Shown: positions 34,346-43,259 of the stretch, in pieces
How the letters are laid out: each line of letters opens with the position of its first letter
Numbering within the stretch: position 1 is the first letter of the stretch
NCBI RefSeq assembly: GCF_000949385.2
Contig: NZ_JYKO02000001.1
Span: 5,540,678-5,604,677 of the forward strand
Origin: Pseudomonas sp. LFM046
GTDB lineage: Bacteria; Pseudomonadota; Gammaproteobacteria; Pseudomonadales; Pseudomonadaceae
Reading direction: 5' to 3'
Length of the DNA stretch: 64,000 nucleotides
The notes under the pieces: model-generated
Told to the model about the DNA's origin: nothing
The model's input: the letters and a program-made list of their open reading frames with translations, nothing else
Databases searched by the model: none
Made by a program: the position numbers and the translations under genes

Positions 34346-34368
34346 TTGCCTGGCGGCTACCGAAGCGC

Positions 34369-34397
34369 AAAAAAAGCCCCGCTCTGGCGGGGCTTTT
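34369..34397 (+). terminator. Intrinsic terminator after the quinone oxidoreductase gene
   Basis: GCCCCGC, loop TCTG, GCGGGGC, then TTTT, with an A-run before the stem (34369-34375), so it may work in both directions. Confidence 0.85.
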
Positions 34398-34437
34398 CTG
34401 TGCGCGTACGCTGGCGGCTCAGATGCTCAAGCCGACC

Positions 34438-34484
34438 GCATGGGTTTCGCTCCGCTCGCGGAGCGCCGCCCGACCCACCCTACG
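34438..34484 (-). repeat. REP-like repeat unit (half)
   Basis: Read on the minus strand it starts GTAGGGTGGGT and later has GAGCGGAGCGAAACCCATGC, the same framework as the unit at 2444-2532. It sits in the 260-bp gap behind two convergent genes. A separate perfect hairpin (CCCTCTCCC/GGGAGAGGG, 34571-34592) occurs in the same gap. Confidence 0.55.
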
Positions 34485-34570
34485 AATCGGCGCAATATTT
34501 CGGAATGGCGTGATCCTTACTTTTCGACGTTTCCGGCGAGCGCCTATCGCCCACCTGACTCGGAACAGTC

Positions 34571-34592
34571 CCCTCTCCCTTCAGGGAGAGGG
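34571..34592. repeat. GGGAGAGGG hairpin near the matB end
   Basis: A 9-bp perfect stem with loop TTCA lies 15 bp past the matB stop. There is no T-run on the minus strand. It may be a transcript-end stabiliser or a dispersed short repeat; terminator function is doubtful. Confidence 0.45.
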
Positions 34593-34606
34593 AACGGATT
34601 CGCGCC

Positions 34607-36130
34607 TCAGCTGTAAAGCGACTTGAACCGCTCCCGCAGCACATTCTTCTGCACCTTGCCCATCACATTGCGCGGCAGGGCGTCGACCACCACCACGCGC
34701 TTGGGCTGCTTGAAGCGCGCCAGCTTGCCGTCGAGGCCGGCGAGGATTTCCGCCTCGCTCGGGGTGTGGTCCTTGGTCGCCACCAGCACAGCGGTGACAC
34801 CCTCGCCGAAGTCCGGGTGCGGCACGCCGATCACCGCCGATTCGGCCACGCCCGGCAGGGTGTCGAGGATCTGCTCCAGCTCCTTCGGGTACACGTTGTA
34901 GCCGCCGCTGATGATCATGTCCTTGCTGCGGCCGACGATCTGCACGTAGCCCTTGTCGTCGATGAAGCCGATGTCACCGGTCATGAAGTAGCCGTCCGCG
35001 CGCAGCTCCTCGGCGGTCTTCTCCGGCATCCGCCAGTAGCCCTGGAACACGTTGGGCCCACGTACTTCGATCATCCCCGGCTCGCCCTTGGGCAGCAGGG
35101 TCGGCTCGGCCACGCCGGGGTCGGTGATGCGCAGCTCGACGCCCGGCAGCGGAAAGCCGACGGTGCCGGCGATGCGCTCGCCATCCAGCGGGTTGGAGGT
35201 GTTCATGCCGGTCTCGGTCATGCCGTAGCGTTCGAGGATGTCCATGCCGGTGCGCTCGAAGAAGGCCTTGTGGGTCTCGGCGGTCAGCGGCGCGGAGCCG
35301 GAGATGAACAGGCGCATGTGCGCCACCGCCTCGTGGGTCAGGCCGGCCTGGTCGAGCAGGCGGGTATAGAACGTCGGCACGCCCATCAGCAGGTTCACCT
35401 GCGGCAACAGGCGGAGGATTTCCGCGGCGTCGAATTTGCTCAGGAACAGCATCGAACCGCCGGCCATCAGCAGGCTGTTGCAGGCCACGAACAGGCCGTG
35501 GATATGGAAGATCGGCAGCGCGTGGAGCAGCCAGTCGCTGGGGCTGATCTTCCAGTAGTCCACCAGCGCGCGGGCGTTGGAAACCAGGTTGCCGTGACTG
35601 ATCATCGCGCCCTTGGAGCGCCCGGTGGTGCCGGAGGTGTAGAGGATCGCGGCGAGGTCGGAGGCGGCGCGCGGCACGTCGGCGAAGCGCCCCGGCTTGC
35701 CCTCCACCGCGTCCATCAGCGAGCCGTCACCGGCATCCCCCAGGGTCGCCACCTTCGCTACGCCACTGGCCTGCGCCAGCTCGCGGGCCTGGGCTTCGAA
35801 GGCCGGCGCGCAGACGAACAGCGAGGGCTCGGCATCGTCGAGGAAGTAGCGCAGCTCCTCGCCGGTGTAGCCGCTGTTGAGCGGCAGGTAGACCGCGCCG
35901 ACGCGCAGGACGGCGAGGTAGAGCATCACCGTCTCGGGGCTCTTGTCGACCTGCACGGCGACGCGGTCGCCCGGCTGCACGCCGAGTTCCACCAGCGCGT
36001 GGGCGAACTGCGAGGTGCTGCGCAGCATCTCGGCGTAGCTGTAACCGCCGCCGTCCGGGATACGGATAAAGGGTTTGGAAAGGTCGCTGGGCAGGTGATT
36101 GCTGACTTCGGCGAAAAGGCTCTGGTTCAT
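34607..36130 (-). CDS. matB: Malonyl-CoA synthetase (MatB-type)
   Basis: 507 aa ANL-family enzyme with the phosphate loop LYTSGTTGRSKGAMISHGNL and the core motifs MTETGMNTSNPLDGER, GYFMTGDIGFID and the hinge IISGGYNVYPKELE. The N-terminus (MNQSLFAEVSNHLPSDLSKP) and partnership with malonyl-CoA decarboxylase identify it as a malonate:CoA ligase. It makes malonyl-CoA from free malonate, CoA and ATP. The catalytic lysine is in the C-terminal GKLARFKQPKRVVVVDALPR region. It is the last gene of the block, 9 bp after matA. Confidence 0.88.
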   Translation of the reverse strand: MNQSLFAEVSNHLPSDLSKPFIRIPDGGGYSYAEMLRSTSQFAHALVELGVQPGDRVAVQVDKSPETVMLYLAVLRVGAVYLPLNSGYTGEELRYFLDDAEPSLFVCAPAFEAQARELAQASGVAKVATLGDAGDGSLMDAVEGKPGRFADVPRAASDLAAILYTSGTTGRSKGAMISHGNLVSNARALVDYWKISPSDWLLHALPIFHIHGLFVACNSLLMAGGSMLFLSKFDAAEILRLLPQVNLLMGVPTFYTRLLDQAGLTHEAVAHMRLFISGSAPLTAETHKAFFERTGMDILERYGMTETGMNTSNPLDGERIAGTVGFPLPGVELRITDPGVAEPTLLPKGEPGMIEVRGPNVFQGYWRMPEKTAEELRADGYFMTGDIGFIDDKGYVQIVGRSKDMIISGGYNVYPKELEQILDTLPGVAESAVIGVPHPDFGEGVTAVLVATKDHTPSEAEILAGLDGKLARFKQPKRVVVVDALPRNVMGKVQKNVLRERFKSLYS

Positions 36131-36139
36131 GGGTGAGTC

Positions 36140-37459
36140 CTAGCGTTTTGTTTTGGCCGACAGGGTCGCCAGCTTGCGGACTTCCGCAGAGGCCGTGACC
36201 GCGCCCTGGTTGGCGTAGGCTTCGTGGTTCTTTTCGATCTGGCGCAGCTCGTAGCGGTAATTGACCATCAGCCCGGCAGCCTGGCGCAGGCCGCTGGCCG
36301 AGAGATCGCCGCGCCAGTTGAGGCGTTCCAGGCGGGCACCGTTGCCGAGGTGGAAGCGCGCCACCGGGTCCAGCGGCTGGCCGGCGCCGTTCTTCGCATG
36401 CAGGAAGTACTCGGCGGCCAACGCCAGCAGCGGCTCTTCCAGACGCGGCGGTGGCGGTGCGTCCGGCTTGAGCGCTTTCAGGCATTCGGCGGCGGCCGCG
36501 CCCAGTTGCGCGTCGTCACCCAGGCCATTGATCCAGCGCCGGAAGCCGGGCACCGGTGAGAGGGTGACGAACTGGCGCAGGCCCGGGACTTCCCGCGCCA
36601 GCTCCTCCACCACCTGCTTGATCAGGAAGTTGCCGAACGAGATGCCGCGCAGGCCGTCCTGGCAGTTGCTGATGGAATAGAACACCGCCGTGTCCGGTGC
36701 CTCGGCGGGCTGCGCCTCCGGGGGCTGCTCCAGAATGTCGGCAATGGCGCCGGGCATGCTTCGGGTCAGCGCCACCTCGACGAAGATCAGCGGCTCGTCG
36801 GCCAGCGCCGGGTGGAAGAAGGCGAAACAGCGGCGGTCGGCCGGCTGCAGGCGGCTGCGCAGGTCGTCCCAGTCCTTGATCGCGTGGACCGCCTCGTAGC
36901 GGATGATCTTTTCCAGGATCGACGCCGGGGTCGACCAGTCGATCCGCCGCAGCACCAGGAAGCCCCGATTGAACCAGGAGGCCAGCAGGTGCTGCAGGTC
37001 GTGGTCCACCGCTGCCAGTTCGGGCCGGCCCTTGAGTTCCTGCAGCAGCAGGCGGCGCATGGCGATCAGCTCGGCGGTACCGCCCGGCGCCTGGTTGAGG
37101 CGGCGGAACAGCTCCTGGCGCGGTGGTTCGCTGGCCTGGAACAGCGCGGTGGTGTTGCTCGCGGATGGATCGTCGAGATAGCGCTGGCAGGCTTCGGCCA
37201 GCGTCTCGTGGGGCGGTGCGAAGTCACTCAGCAGGGTGTCGAAGAAAGCCTTCTGCACCGCCTCCGGGCAGTCGCGGTAGGCGCACAGTACCTGCCGCGC
37301 CAGCGCCACGCCCGAGGCCTCGCCATGGCTGGAGATCAGCTTGCGGCTGGCCTCGGCCAGCGCCTGGGCGTTGCCCGGCGCCGGGTCGCGCGATTCCAGC
37401 AATTGCCGGCCGCGCTCGGTGATGCTTTGCAGCAGTTCCTGGAAGAAGCTGATGTTCAT
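36140..37459 (-). CDS. matA: Malonyl-CoA decarboxylase
   Basis: 439 aa. The family signature FYSISNCQDGLRGISFGNFL in the C-terminal catalytic domain, preceded by EVALTRSMPGAIADIL, identifies malonyl-CoA decarboxylase. The N-terminal half is the helical domain of the family. It converts malonyl-CoA to acetyl-CoA and CO2. With MatB it feeds malonate into central metabolism. It lies 23 bp downstream of an amidase gene, in the same direction. Confidence 0.9.
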   Translation of the reverse strand: MNISFFQELLQSITERGRQLLESRDPAPGNAQALAEASRKLISSHGEASGVALARQVLCAYRDCPEAVQKAFFDTLLSDFAPPHETLAEACQRYLDDPSASNTTALFQASEPPRQELFRRLNQAPGGTAELIAMRRLLLQELKGRPELAAVDHDLQHLLASWFNRGFLVLRRIDWSTPASILEKIIRYEAVHAIKDWDDLRSRLQPADRRCFAFFHPALADEPLIFVEVALTRSMPGAIADILEQPPEAQPAEAPDTAVFYSISNCQDGLRGISFGNFLIKQVVEELAREVPGLRQFVTLSPVPGFRRWINGLGDDAQLGAAAAECLKALKPDAPPPPRLEEPLLALAAEYFLHAKNGAGQPLDPVARFHLGNGARLERLNWRGDLSASGLRQAAGLMVNYRYELRQIEKNHEAYANQGAVTASAEVRKLATLSAKTKR

Positions 37460-37482
37460 GCGTCCCCCTTTCTAGCGAATGT

Positions 37483-38943
37483 TCAGCCCCGCGCCAGCAG
37501 CGGCGGCGGGCAGCGCTGGTACCAGCGACTGGCCTGTTCGTAGGCGTGCGCCAATTGCAGCACGGCGAGGTCAGCCTGGTGCCGGCCGATGATCTGCACG
37601 CCCATGGGCAGGCCTTGTTCATTGAAGCCGACCGGCACATTGGCCACCGGGCAACCCGACAGCGTGGCGGGAATCACCACCTCCATCCAGCGGTGGTAGG
37701 TGTCCATCGATTTACCGGCGATTTCCTTCGGCCAGTCCCAGGTCTTGTCGAACGGGAACACCTGGGCGCTGGGCAACAGCAGGTAATCGTAGCGCTCGAA
37801 CAGCTGGCTGATCGCACGGTACCAGTCGCTACGCGCCACCGAAGCGCGGAACACGTCCATGGCCGACAGCTTCAGGCCGTTCTCCACTTCCCAGATGGCT
37901 TCGGGCTTGAGCAGCTCGCGTTTGGCCGAGTCGGAGTACGTCGCACCCAGCGAACCGGCGACCATCCAGTGGCGCAGCGTGCGCCAGGTGTCCCAGAGAC
38001 GCTCGGCGGAAAAGCCCAGCGCAGTGTCTTCGACCTGGCAGCCGATGGCCTCGAAGTCGGCGAAGGATTTGCGGCACAGCTCCAGCACGCCGCGCTCCAT
38101 CGGCAGGTGACCGCCAAGATCGCCCAGCCAGCCGAGGCGCGCGCCCTTGAAGTCGCGCTCCAGGTTGCCGGCAAACTGTTCGCCGGTTTCAGCAATGGAC
38201 AGCGGCGCACGGGCATCGCCACCGGCTTGCACCGACAACAGCAGCGCCACATCGCGCACGCTGCGGCCCATGGGGCCTTCGTAGCCGAGCTGGTCGATGA
38301 ACAGGTCGGCGCTGTCGTCGAACGGCACCCGGCCCTGGGACGGACGGAAGCCGACGATGTTGTTGTAGGCGGCCGGGTTGCGCAGCGAGCCCATCATGTC
38401 GCTGCCGTCGGCCACCGGGACCATCTGCAGCGCCAGGGCCGCCGCCGCCCCGCCACTGCTGCCACCGGCGGTGCGCTCCGGCGCGTAGGCGCAGCCGGTG
38501 ACACCGAAGATCGGGTTGTAGCTGTGGGAGCCGAGGCCGAATTCGGGGGTATTGGTCTTGCCGATCAGGATCGCGCCGGCGGCGCGAATGCGCTCGACCA
38601 TGATGCCATCGCGCTCAGGCACGTAGTCGCGGTACAGCGGTGAGCCAAGGGTGGTGCGGATGCCCTTGGTCAGCGAGAGGTCCTTGATCGCGTGCGGCAG
38701 GCCATGCATCCAGCCTCGGTATTGGCCGCGCGCCAGCTCGGCGTCGCGCTGGTCCGCCTCGGCCAGCAGGGTTTCCGCCGGCTGCAGGCTGACGATGGCG
38801 TTGACCGCCGGGTTGTAGCGCTCGATCTGCTCAAGATGCGCCTGCATCACTTCGCGGCAGGACACCTGGCGCCGGCGGATGCGCTCGGCCAGTTCGTGGG
38901 CCTGGAGCTGGACGAGTTCGCGGTTGTGGTTGTTCTGGCTCAT
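37483..38943 (-). CDS. Amidase signature family enzyme, candidate malonate-releasing amidase
   Basis: 486 aa. The Ser-cisSer-Lys triad is visible: Lys in LPHAIKDLSLTKG, cis-Ser in ERTAGGSSGGAAAALALQMV, and the nucleophile in the following GSDMMGSLRNPAAYNNIVGF. Family members cleave many carboxamides. Malonamidase E2 and ureidomalonase are known members that release malonate. The adjacent malonate genes make such a role attractive here. The substrate cannot be assigned from sequence. Positioned between the binding protein of an ABC importer and matA. Confidence 0.82.
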   Translation of the reverse strand: MSQNNHNRELVQLQAHELAERIRRRQVSCREVMQAHLEQIERYNPAVNAIVSLQPAETLLAEADQRDAELARGQYRGWMHGLPHAIKDLSLTKGIRTTLGSPLYRDYVPERDGIMVERIRAAGAILIGKTNTPEFGLGSHSYNPIFGVTGCAYAPERTAGGSSGGAAAALALQMVPVADGSDMMGSLRNPAAYNNIVGFRPSQGRVPFDDSADLFIDQLGYEGPMGRSVRDVALLLSVQAGGDARAPLSIAETGEQFAGNLERDFKGARLGWLGDLGGHLPMERGVLELCRKSFADFEAIGCQVEDTALGFSAERLWDTWRTLRHWMVAGSLGATYSDSAKRELLKPEAIWEVENGLKLSAMDVFRASVARSDWYRAISQLFERYDYLLLPSAQVFPFDKTWDWPKEIAGKSMDTYHRWMEVVIPATLSGCPVANVPVGFNEQGLPMGVQIIGRHQADLAVLQLAHAYEQASRWYQRCPPPLLARG

Positions 38944-38967
38944 GGAACGAGGCCTTTTTCATCAGGG

Positions 38968-39028
38968 CTTCCCGCAGGCGGGAAGATTCGGTCGGGTTCA
39001 GCGGCCCCACCTGCGTGGCGGGGCTTTT
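38968..39028 (+). other. Two hairpins between the amidase and binding-protein genes
   Basis: CTTCCCG/CGGGAAG (38968-38985) and GCCCC/GGGGC followed by TTTT (39004-39028) lie in the 180-bp gap. The second has the form of a plus-strand terminator, although no plus-strand gene precedes it. On the minus strand both may act as mRNA processing or stabilising elements after the binding-protein gene. A longer pair (GCGATGC/GCATCGC, about 39058-39096) lies beside them. Confidence 0.35.
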
Positions 39029-39123
39029 CTGCAGTCGGTCCGGCTTTCCCCGGGCCGAGCGATGCCACCGCGCCTGTGTGCGGACGCGTGCATCGCTGGT
39101 CCCTGGGGTCCCCTGGGCGGGGA

Positions 39124-40158
39124 TCAGCGCATCAGGTTGGTCCAGATCCGGTCGGCCAGGCGGATCGCGCCTTCGCCGCAGGTCTTGCTGAACACCACTT
39201 TGGTGCCTTCGGGGATGTGCAGTTCCGGCGCATCCTTCAGGCTGGCATCGAGGAAAGGCTCCACACCCTTGATCGGGCTCTGGTGCTTGAGGAAGTTCTG
39301 GGTCATCGCCGCGTTTTCCGGCTGGCTGAGGAAGGCGATGAACTTCTTGGCGTTCTCCGGGTTCTTTGCGCCGGCGGGGATCACCAGGTTGTCCACCCAG
39401 GCCATCACGCCCTCTTTCGGGTAGAGGTACTTCAGGCTCGGCTTCATCTCACGCGCACGCATCGACGAGCCGCCCCAGAACATCGACATGTCGATCTCGC
39501 CCGAGGCCAGGTTCTCGCGGATCGAGCCGGCCTTGGAGCTGTAGGTCTTCACAAAGGGCTTCTGGTTCTTCAGCAGGGTCAGGACCTGTTGCATCTGCTT
39601 GGGGTCCTCGCTGCACAGCGGGATGCCCAGGTAGAGGCTGGCGGTGTCGATCACCTCGCTGGCCGAGTCGAACATGTTGATCCGGCCCTGCAGTTCCGAC
39701 GACGGAGTGAACAGCACCGAGTAGCTGTCCGCCGGTCCGCTGTATTTGGCGCTATCGAGCACCACGCTGGTGGTGCCCCAGATGAAGGGCACCGAGTAGG
39801 CGCCTTCCGGGTCCCAGGTGGGCTTCTTCAGGTTGTCTTCGACATTGGCGTAGTAGGGCTGGCTGACCGGATCGAAGCGCTCCAGCAGTTTTTCCTGCAC
39901 CAGGATCGGCACGAACTGGTGCGAGGGGATGGCCACGTCGTAGCCGGTGCCGCCCTGTTTCAACTTGGCCAGCAGGGTCTCGTTGGAATCGTAGGAATCC
40001 ACCGTGACCGTGATGCCGGTTTCCTTCTGGAACTTCTCCAGGATCTGCGGCGAGAAGTAGCCGCTCCAGCTCACCACGTTCAGTTGTTCGGCGGCGTGCG
40101 CGTTAGCCACCAGGCCCAGCGTCAGTGTGGCCCCTACAGCAGCGATCAGTTTGCTCAT
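39124..40158 (-). CDS. Periplasmic binding protein of spermidine/putrescine-type ABC importer
   Basis: 344 aa from ATG 40158, with GGAG upstream; the longer in-frame start lacks support. The Sec signal is KLIAAVGATLTLGLVANAHA. The mature protein aligns by eye to PotD/PotF: VVSWSGYFSPQILEKFQKET, YDSNETLLAKLK, PFIWGTTSVV. The pocket segments MSMFWGGSS and GVMAWVDNLVIP keep the aromatic and Asp residues of polyamine binders. A Ser (FDSASEV) stands where PotD has an acid, so a ligand related to but not equal to spermidine is possible. Confidence 0.85.
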   Translation of the reverse strand: MSKLIAAVGATLTLGLVANAHAAEQLNVVSWSGYFSPQILEKFQKETGITVTVDSYDSNETLLAKLKQGGTGYDVAIPSHQFVPILVQEKLLERFDPVSQPYYANVEDNLKKPTWDPEGAYSVPFIWGTTSVVLDSAKYSGPADSYSVLFTPSSELQGRINMFDSASEVIDTASLYLGIPLCSEDPKQMQQVLTLLKNQKPFVKTYSSKAGSIRENLASGEIDMSMFWGGSSMRAREMKPSLKYLYPKEGVMAWVDNLVIPAGAKNPENAKKFIAFLSQPENAAMTQNFLKHQSPIKGVEPFLDASLKDAPELHIPEGTKVVFSKTCGEGAIRLADRIWTNLMR

Positions 40159-40177
40159 CTTATTCTCCGGAAGTGGC

Positions 40178-40987
40178 TCAGGCTTTCTTCTTGCCAAGCA
40201 GGTAGGACAGCGTTACGAACAGCACGGAAACACCGAGGATCAAGGTCGAGACCGCATTCACGTCGGGCGTCACGCCCATCCGCAGCAGACCGAAGATGAA
40301 GATCGGCAAGGTGGTGGTGCCGGCCTGGGAGACCATCATCGAGATCACGAAGTTATCCAGCGACACGATGAAGGCCAGCATCAGCCCGGAAACGATCCCC
40401 GGCGTCAGCAGCGGCAGGGTGACCTTGCGGAAGGTCCGCCAGGGGCCGGCGTAGAGGTCAGAGGCGGCCTGTTCCAGGGACAGGTCCATGTCGTTCAGCC
40501 GGGCACGGATCGGCAGGTAGGCGAACGGGATGCAGAACACCGTGTGGGCGATGATCAAGTTGCCGTAGCCCAGCGACAGGCCGAGGGTGGAGAACAGCGC
40601 CAGGGTGGCGACGCCGACCACGATCTCCGGCAGCACCAGCGGCAGCATGATCGCCCCCATGGACAGGCGCAGGCCCTTGAACTTGGCCCCACGCGAGGTG
40701 CCGAGCGCGGCCAGGGTGGCGATCGCGGTGGCGACCACGCTGGCGCACACGGCGATCAGCAGGCTGTTGCCGGCGGCCTGGCGCAGCGCCTGGTTGGCGA
40801 AGGCGGCGCGGTACCAGTCGAGGCTGAAGCCGGTCCACACGGTGGCGGACTGGTTGGCGTTGAACGAGAGCACCACCAGCACCACGATGGGCGCGTAGAG
40901 GTACAGGTAGAACAGGAAGCTCAGCCCGCCGAAGCCGGGGAAGTCCTGCACGCCGAGACGGCGGTTGCGCAGCAGCGAAAGCATCAT
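40178..40987 (-). CDS. ABC importer permease, PotC type
   Basis: 269 aa with six predicted membrane helices. The EAA loop is EQAASDLYAGPWRTFRKVTL (about residues 170-190), which docks with the ATPase. The first ATG overlaps the end of the PotB-type gene by four bases. The second ATG (40984) has the better spacing from GGAGG. It forms the translocation path with the PotB-type subunit. Confidence 0.88.
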   Translation of the reverse strand: MMLSLLRNRRLGVQDFPGFGGLSFLFYLYLYAPIVVLVVLSFNANQSATVWTGFSLDWYRAAFANQALRQAAGNSLLIAVCASVVATAIATLAALGTSRGAKFKGLRLSMGAIMLPLVLPEIVVGVATLALFSTLGLSLGYGNLIIAHTVFCIPFAYLPIRARLNDMDLSLEQAASDLYAGPWRTFRKVTLPLLTPGIVSGLMLAFIVSLDNFVISMMVSQAGTTTLPIFIFGLLRMGVTPDVNAVSTLILGVSVLFVTLSYLLGKKKA

Positions 40988-41910
40988 TCACCTCCCCGGG
41001 CGATACGCAGGCGCTCGGCGCGCATCGCATAGAACATCAGCACCAGCATCACCGCAGCCATCAGCACCAGCGACAGGGCGGCGCCGAAGGGCCAGTTCCG
41101 CGCATCGCTGAACTGCCGGAAGATCAGGTTGCCGAGCATCATCTTGGTGCCGCCGCCGAGCAGCTCGGGGGCGATCATCGCGCCCAGGCAGGGCACGAAG
41201 GTGAGGATGGCGCCGGCCAGAATCCCCGGTCGGGCGATCGGCAGGACCACCTTGCGCAGGGTGCGCAGGCGCCCGGCGTAGAGGTCCTGGGCGGCTTCGA
41301 GCAGGCGCATGTCCATCTTCTCCAGGGTGGAGTAGATCGGCAGCACCACGAAGGGCGCATAGGTGTAGACCAGCCCGAGCAGCACCGCGCCGTCGGTGTA
41401 CAGCAGATTCAGCGGCTGATGGATCAACCCCAGGCTCATCAGCGTGCCGTTGACGACACCGGTGCCGCGCAGCAACAGGATCCAGGCGTAGGTGCGGATC
41501 AGCAGGTTGGCCCAGAACGGCACGGTGATCAGGAAGATCAGCAGGCCACGGCGGTGCGCCGGCTGCATCGCCAGCCAGACCGCCACCGGAAAGCCGACCA
41601 GCAAGGTGATGAGCGTGGTCGCGGCGGCGATGCCGATGGAGCGCAGGGCGATCACCAGGTAGGAATCGGCGAAGGCCAGGCTGTCGTCCAGTTGGCGCTC
41701 GAACAGCAATGAGATGTAGGCGTCGATGCTGAAGTGTTGGTTCACTCCACCGTAAGGGTTGGCCTGCATCAGCGAGTAGGCGATCACGATGAAGATCGGC
41801 ACGATCAGGAACAGCCCGATGGAGACCAGCGCGGGCGACACGCCGAGGAAGCTCCTCAGCGCCTTGCGCCGCTCCAGCGAGCCGGCGGCAATGTGGGTCA
41901 TCTGGTTCAT
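40984..41910 (-). CDS. ABC importer permease, PotB type
   Basis: 308 aa from ATG 41910, which sits behind GGGGGTGA; a GTG two codons upstream is the alternative. Six hydrophobic helices are seen. The EAA loop is EAAQDLYAGRLRTLRKVVLP. The N-terminus (SFLGVSPALVSIGLFLIVPI) matches PotB/HisM-like importers of the polyamine/opine group. It lies 12 bp after the ATPase gene. Confidence 0.88.
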   Translation of the reverse strand: MNQMTHIAAGSLERRKALRSFLGVSPALVSIGLFLIVPIFIVIAYSLMQANPYGGVNQHFSIDAYISLLFERQLDDSLAFADSYLVIALRSIGIAAATTLITLLVGFPVAVWLAMQPAHRRGLLIFLITVPFWANLLIRTYAWILLLRGTGVVNGTLMSLGLIHQPLNLLYTDGAVLLGLVYTYAPFVVLPIYSTLEKMDMRLLEAAQDLYAGRLRTLRKVVLPIARPGILAGAILTFVPCLGAMIAPELLGGGTKMMLGNLIFRQFSDARNWPFGAALSLVLMAAVMLVLMFYAMRAERLRIARGGE

Positions 41911-41922
41911 GCTCACCCCCGC

Positions 41923-43041
41923 TCAGTCCAGCAGGACGCTGGCGCTGCCTTGCTCGAACAGCAGACCGGCCCGCTGCCCGGGCACCAGGCGCTGCCGCTG
42001 GCCCGCGCTGTTGGGTGCGCGCACGGTAAGGCGGGTGCCGTCGGCCAGGATCACCTGATACTGCAGGTCGGTGCCCAGGTAGATCTGCGCGGCGACGCTG
42101 CACGGCGTGGCGGCCGGCGTGCCTTCGGCCACCAGTTGCAGGCGCTCCGGACGGATCGACAGGGTCACCTCGGCGCCGGCAGTCAGGCCTTCGCGGATGC
42201 CGGCATCGATCAACTGGCCGCCGGGGATGCGGTACTGCGCCTGCTCGCCCGTGAGGGTCTCGACGCGGGCCGGGAGGAAGTTGGTCTCGCCGATGAAGTC
42301 CGCGACGAAGCGGTTGCGCGGATGCTCGTAGATGTCATCCGGCCGGCCGACCTGCTGCACCTCGCCGTCGGAGAGCACGGCGATGCGGTCGGACATGGTC
42401 AGGGCTTCTTCCTGGTCGTGGGTGACGAAGATGAAAGTGATGCCGGTCTTCGCCTGGATCGCCTTCAGCTCCTCGCGCATGGCCTGGCGCAGCTTGAGGT
42501 CGAGCGCCGACAGCGGCTCGTCGAGCAGCAGCACCTTGGGATGCGGCGCCAGCGCACGGGCCAGGGCGACGCGCTGCTGCTGACCGCCAGACAACTGGGT
42601 CGGCTTGCGCTGGGCGAAGCGCTCCATCTGCACCAGGGCGAGCATCTCGCGGACGCGCTCGGCGACTTCCGCCTTGCCCATGCGCTTGCCCATCGGATGG
42701 GATTCCAGGCCGAAGGCCAGGTTCTCGGCGATGGTCATGTGCGGGAACAGCGCATAGTGCTGGAACACGGTGTTCACCGGACGCTCGAAGGGCGGGCGAT
42801 CGGCGATGTTCTCGCCGTACAGCCGGATCTCCCCGGAGGTGGGAAATTCGAAGCCGGCGATCATGCGCAGGAGGGTGGTCTTGCCGCAGCCGGACGGGCC
42901 GAGCAGGGTGAAGAATTCGTTGTCGCGGATGTCCAGGTCGACGCATTTCAGCGCAACGGGACCGCTGGCCGGATCGCCGTAGACCTTGCGCACGGAGCGG
43001 ATCGAGACCGCTACCGTCTGCAGGCTGTGCAGGGCACTCAT
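41923..43041 (-). CDS. ABC importer ATPase, PotA type
   Basis: 372 aa. Walker A is GPSGCGKTT, the signature is LSGGQQQRVALARALA, Walker B is KVLLLDEPLSALD and the H-loop is FVTHDQEEALTM. A C-terminal TOBE domain (about 280-370, GAEVTLSIRPERLQLV) is typical of PotA and related ATPases. First gene of the importer-amidase-malonate block, with an excellent GGAGG site. Confidence 0.92.
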   Translation of the reverse strand: MSALHSLQTVAVSIRSVRKVYGDPASGPVALKCVDLDIRDNEFFTLLGPSGCGKTTLLRMIAGFEFPTSGEIRLYGENIADRPPFERPVNTVFQHYALFPHMTIAENLAFGLESHPMGKRMGKAEVAERVREMLALVQMERFAQRKPTQLSGGQQQRVALARALAPHPKVLLLDEPLSALDLKLRQAMREELKAIQAKTGITFIFVTHDQEEALTMSDRIAVLSDGEVQQVGRPDDIYEHPRNRFVADFIGETNFLPARVETLTGEQAQYRIPGGQLIDAGIREGLTAGAEVTLSIRPERLQLVAEGTPAATPCSVAAQIYLGTDLQYQVILADGTRLTVRAPNSAGQRQRLVPGQRAGLLFEQGSASVLLD

Positions 43042-43188
43042 GTGAAACCTCCGGTTCCTTCCCCACTGATGGGTGGGGGGTCTTGTATTTGTTCTGGCAG
43101 GACTAGAGAAACGCCGGATGCAGCGTTGGCCGTGTTATCGGCCCCGATTGTCGTGGTGCTGCTGGGAGGGATATTCGAAGAAAGGCAG

Positions 43189-43205
43189 TTGAGCGAAAAG
43201 CTCAA
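43189..43205 (+). promoter_or_regulatory. Palindrome between lysR and the importer operon
   Basis: TTGAGCGAAAAGCTCAA has perfect 6-bp arms around a 5-bp centre, 55 bp before the lysR start and 148 bp before the ATPase start. LysR-type proteins bind interrupted palindromes in divergent promoter regions, so this is the prime operator candidate. It does not fit the strict T-N11-A spacing. Confidence 0.42.
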
Positions 43206-43259
43206 TTTTCTTACATTCGGTATTAAAAAAACTAACAGCTCTCACCGAGGTTCCGGCCC

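Noticed and set aside
38968-39028. Insertion sequence ends between the binding-protein and amidase genes
   Set aside because: Inverted repeats are nested hairpins without target duplication or any transposase fragment.
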